Source: a virus
Length of the DNA stretch: 31,016 nt
IMG/VR virus record: IMGVR_UViG_3300033153_004513
Span: 1-31,016 of that record
Direction: 5' to 3' (one strand)
Shown here: one piece after another, positions 28,649-31,016 of the stretch
Position numbering within the stretch: the first letter of the stretch is position 1
Layout: each line of letters opens with the position of its first letter
Notes under the pieces: generated by a model
The model's database searches: none
Told to the model about the DNA's origin: nothing
Seen by the model: the letters and a program-made list of their open reading frames with translations, nothing else
Translations under genes and position numbers: made by a program

Positions 28649-29542
28649 TTAGCTGGCTTTGATGTGAGAATAAACCCCATCGACCTTGTTTTCATACACC
28701 CAGGCATCGTGGTAAAGTCTGTACTGCACTTTCCAGCCGTCCTTATCTTGATTGGTGTCGGGGTCGAACATTTTGAGTTTATCGTGTTTCTTGGTTTGAA
28801 GAACCGCGGTTGGGTGAATCATCATAAAGTTGATATCTCGACCAGTGGAAACGGTCTTGACAAAACCTCCAGCCGAAGCTGTTGCCCCAGCGTCCAGGGT
28901 GATTCCCTTATAAAAACGGGTCTGAGGAATCATGATTACATCCATGCGATTGTAGTTCTCAACCGCTGTTGAAATGGTGCTTTCACTCCCATACATTCGA
29001 GTTACTGCCGCATCCAAAAAGCCCTGAACAGTATCGGACACGTAAAGAATCCGACCTTCGCCCGGGACTTCTTTAGAATCCATCCAAGCCTTTGCTACAT
29101 CGATTGCGGCTAGAATAGTTCCAGAGGTTAAGGTTGCAGGAGCGCCAACCTCTTTGATTCCGGCAAAGCTTGAGTATTTCGAGAAACGATAAGCGTCCAC
29201 TTCTGGAAGCACTATCGTTCGCATATACTCGCCAGCAAGAGTCCCAAAGGCCATTCCCAGCGTTTCTTCGTCGTCTTCCCGGTCAATGAAGAGCTCACGA
29301 CCACGCTCACAGGCGAGAGTCAGAGTTTCCCACGTTCCGGTCACGTCACCAACCGGATAACCGGTTGCTCGTGAGTAAGTTCCCAGACCAACGAGATCAA
29401 CTTTGTAAACACTAACTTCGTTGGCTCCGAGATGGCTCACTGGTTTTGTTTTTGCATCCATTCTCCCAGTGAGCGAGTCTTTCTTATAAATTTCATCCAG
29501 AATCGGTTGAAATTTAGATGCAAGTGTGATTGCGTTTGCCAT
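28649..29542 (-). CDS. Major capsid protein
   Basis: A 297-residue protein directly after the scaffold. Blocks include LASKFQPILDEIYKKDSLTG, ANEVSVYKVDLVGLGTYSRATGYP, ERGRELFIDREDDEE, GRILYVSDTVQGFLDAAVTRMY, NRMDVIMIPQTRFY and KMFDPDTNQDKDGWKVQYRLYHDAWV. This is the HK97-fold coat family common in Firmicutes phages that also use a GP20 scaffold. It is expected to be the most expressed gene here. GGAATAAG lies ahead of the ATG. Confidence 0.9.
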   Translation of the reverse strand: MANAITLASKFQPILDEIYKKDSLTGRMDAKTKPVSHLGANEVSVYKVDLVGLGTYSRATGYPVGDVTGTWETLTLACERGRELFIDREDDEETLGMAFGTLAGEYMRTIVLPEVDAYRFSKYSSFAGIKEVGAPATLTSGTILAAIDVAKAWMDSKEVPGEGRILYVSDTVQGFLDAAVTRMYGSESTISTAVENYNRMDVIMIPQTRFYKGITLDAGATASAGGFVKTVSTGRDINFMMIHPTAVLQTKKHDKLKMFDPDTNQDKDGWKVQYRLYHDAWVYENKVDGVYSHIKAS

Positions 29543-29549
29543 GATTTAC

Positions 29550-30137
29550 TTATTCCTTCGACTCGTCCAATCCAGCGGCTGTTCGAGCCGCTTTCACGGC
29601 CGGATCACCTAGTATAGATTTGTGTTTAGCCCCGAGAACAATCTTTGGATCCTCAGGGTCTTCGGAGTCGAATAAGAATTCATTATCGGCTTTGATCTTC
29701 TCAAGCTGGGTATCCAATCCGGAGATTGTTTTGCCGTCTTCATCCATTTTAAGATCTTCGATATTCAGAAGAGCTCTTACAGATTTGACATTCTTCGCAT
29801 TGGCTTTACCAAGAGCTCCATCCAGAGAGTGATCGAATTTCAGCTTCGCCACGTCTTTATCCCGAGTGGCTTTTGCTTCGTCGGCGTCGGTCTTAGCCTG
29901 TTCGGCTTTTGCCTGCCAATCCTCGGCTGATTTTTTCACACCCTCGACATCTAGTTCTTTGAAGCCTTTTATTGTTTCTCCGGCCTCTTTGAGCTGAGTT
30001 GTCAGAACTCCTTTTTCATCGGTGAGATCTTTGACCTGAGTTTTGAAATTCTCAATTCCCAGACCGTGGAGCTTGAGGACTTTCTTTCGAACGTCTTCAT
30101 CCTCGATGCCGAGATCAATTAATTCTTGTGTCTTCAT
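29550..30137 (-). CDS. GP20-type capsid scaffold protein
   Basis: A 195-residue acidic coiled-coil protein: GLGIENFKTQVKDLTDEKG, TQLKEAGETIKGFKEL, KKSAEDWQAKAEQAKTDADEAKA and KFDHSLDGALGKANAKN. The pattern matches phage minor structural protein GP20, a scaffold that guides coat assembly. CTAAGGAG precedes the ATG. A 108-base gap upstream holds short inverted repeats and a TATAAT box without a good -35. Confidence 0.85.
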   Translation of the reverse strand: MKTQELIDLGIEDEDVRKKVLKLHGLGIENFKTQVKDLTDEKGVLTTQLKEAGETIKGFKELDVEGVKKSAEDWQAKAEQAKTDADEAKATRDKDVAKLKFDHSLDGALGKANAKNVKSVRALLNIEDLKMDEDGKTISGLDTQLEKIKADNEFLFDSEDPEDPKIVLGAKHKSILGDPAVKAARTAAGLDESKE

Positions 30138-30245
30138 TTTCGACTCCTTAGTAAACTACACTTATGGTTTTTAGAAGGTTCCATCTTCTCGTGTCCGGAC
30201 TTTTAGGTTTCCGGATAACCAGATTGATTCTATTATACATCAAAT

Positions 30246-31016
30246 TTAGTATCTGACCTGCTCACGCCCATATTGTCGATCAAGTCCGGTTTCTCGAATG
30301 AACTCTCTCATTTTCGCTTGAAGCCATCGGACTTTTCGATTCCCATCTGTCGGGTCTTGACCAGCGGCGGTCAGAGCCAGACCGACTCTTTTTGCTTTTC
30401 TGATTTCACGCTCGATAGATCTTTGAATCTGAGTCGCCTTGTAGAAATCAAGTTGCTTGCCTTTGTATTTGACTGTCTTCCCTTTATAATCTTCTGGATC
30501 CACCGGGCCTTTTACACTGATTCCTTCAAAGAACGGATAAAACGAATGACGACAATTCCAGCCGTGCAATCCTTCTCCAGTTCCGTATCCGGTAATTTCG
30601 ATAAACGACTTGTATTTTCTGTGCTCTCCAGAAATTGAATAGATTTTTCCCTGCCAACTTTCGTGATTTTCTGGGCCTTCACCTTCGTTTCGAGCTCCGA
30701 TATGAGCTGACACCTGAACCAAGTCAGTTCCCATTTCTCGAATTCTGAGTAATTGAACCTCGGCTGCAGTCTGACCAACTCCGGTAAGAACTGCTCGACG
30801 AACCGCCACGTCAAGTTGGTGTTTTCTTCCAGAGGGATAAGCAACGGTTCGAACTCCGTGCTCTGCCACGTCGATCACAGCTTGCTTGATTGCTGTACCA
30901 TAGTCAAAAGCCCCCGTGGCGATTTGTTGATAAGCCAAATCGGAAGCCTCAATAAATAATCGTTCAGATTCCAAAGCGGTTGTGGAAGTGAGATTGATCA
31001 TCAAGCCTAAGGTTTT
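30246..31016 (-). CDS. Phage minor capsid protein 2-type (MuF-like), 5' truncated
   Basis: The C-terminal 257 codons of a minor capsid protein; the frame is open to the right edge, so the real start lies beyond the window. Motifs include LFIEASDLAYQQIATGAFDYG, VAYPSGRKHQLDVAVRRAVLTG, LVQVSAHIGAR, ESWQGKIYSISG and LHGWNCRHSFYPFFEG. The GxNCRHxxxPfxeG end is the family mark. It probably lines the portal or is injected with DNA. Portal and terminase genes are expected just outside the window. Confidence 0.85.
   Translation of the reverse strand, partial: KTLGLMINLTSTTALESERLFIEASDLAYQQIATGAFDYGTAIKQAVIDVAEHGVRTVAYPSGRKHQLDVAVRRAVLTGVGQTAAEVQLLRIREMGTDLVQVSAHIGARNEGEGPENHESWQGKIYSISGEHRKYKSFIEITGYGTGEGLHGWNCRHSFYPFFEGISVKGPVDPEDYKGKTVKYKGKQLDFYKATQIQRSIEREIRKAKRVGLALTAAGQDPTDGNRKVRWLQAKMREFIRETGLDRQYGREQVRY

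Noticed and set aside
30138-30245. Late promoter (TATAAT at 30232-30237) and a 16-codon leader frame overlapping the scaffold ATG
   Set aside because: No acceptable -35 at 16-18 bases and only a poor ribosome site for the leader frame; too weak to list as features.
1-31016. CRISPR array, tRNA genes or insertion sequence
   Set aside because: No regularly spaced repeats, no cloverleaf with a TTCGA-type arm in a plausible context, and no transposase or terminal inverted repeats were found on reading.

Overview
This window is a piece of a tailed-phage (siphovirus-type) genome. It may be a prophage or a free phage, and nothing in the window decides which. Every supported gene is on the minus strand, so transcription runs from high to low coordinates. 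The structural module (coat, GP20-type scaffold, minor capsid proteins, Gp15, GH25 lysozyme) has the order and protein families best known from phages of Gram-positive bacteria (Firmicutes-like hosts). Strong AGGAG-type ribosome binding sites and sigma70/sigmaA-like promoters fit that host range. The host itself cannot be named. The large terminase, portal, integrase and repressor are not in the window. Terminase and portal would be expected just beyond the right edge.

Right to left, i.e. in transcription order. 31016-25164 is the head and connector block: a minor capsid protein cut by the edge, scaffold, major capsid protein, an HhH-containing small protein, a beta-helix protein in an unexpected place, connectors and minor capsid/tail-completion proteins, then the tail tube. 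25149-15420 is the tail block: assembly chaperones, a short tape measure, two paralogous tail proteins that bracket a repeat-rich fibre and an unknown protein, a hub-like protein with an inserted LamG-type domain, and two putative adhesion/decoration proteins. 15407-13776 is the lysis block: a 40-residue membrane peptide, a GH25 endolysin and two membrane proteins that could be holins.

13614-8895 holds small early genes on short transcription units separated by terminators, and a RecT-like annealing protein. 8894-8345 is the only long stretch without a convincing gene. Its minus strand is packed with inverted repeats and looks like one or two structured RNAs. 8344-2789 carries a zinc-finger mini-protein, an SbcD/Mre11-like nuclease, a Gp157-like coiled-coil protein, a run of small proteins with shared helical modules, an ASCH-like protein and a RecU-like nuclease. 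2788-1 carries a tightly overlapping cassette that probably modifies phage DNA: an FkbM methyltransferase, a TET-associated-type glycosyltransferase and a Dam-type adenine methyltransferase, followed by a truncated Spo11/TopoVIA-like Toprim protein.

The early region uses a recurring promoter of the form GTGnTACAAT (extended -10), several with TTGACA/T 17 bases upstream. At two places such a promoter is followed almost at once by a terminator-like hairpin. The most interesting items are the structured RNA region at 8345-8871, the putative DNA hypermodification cassette without a visible TET/JBP oxidase, and the shared modules in consecutive small genes at 4.1-5.6 kb.
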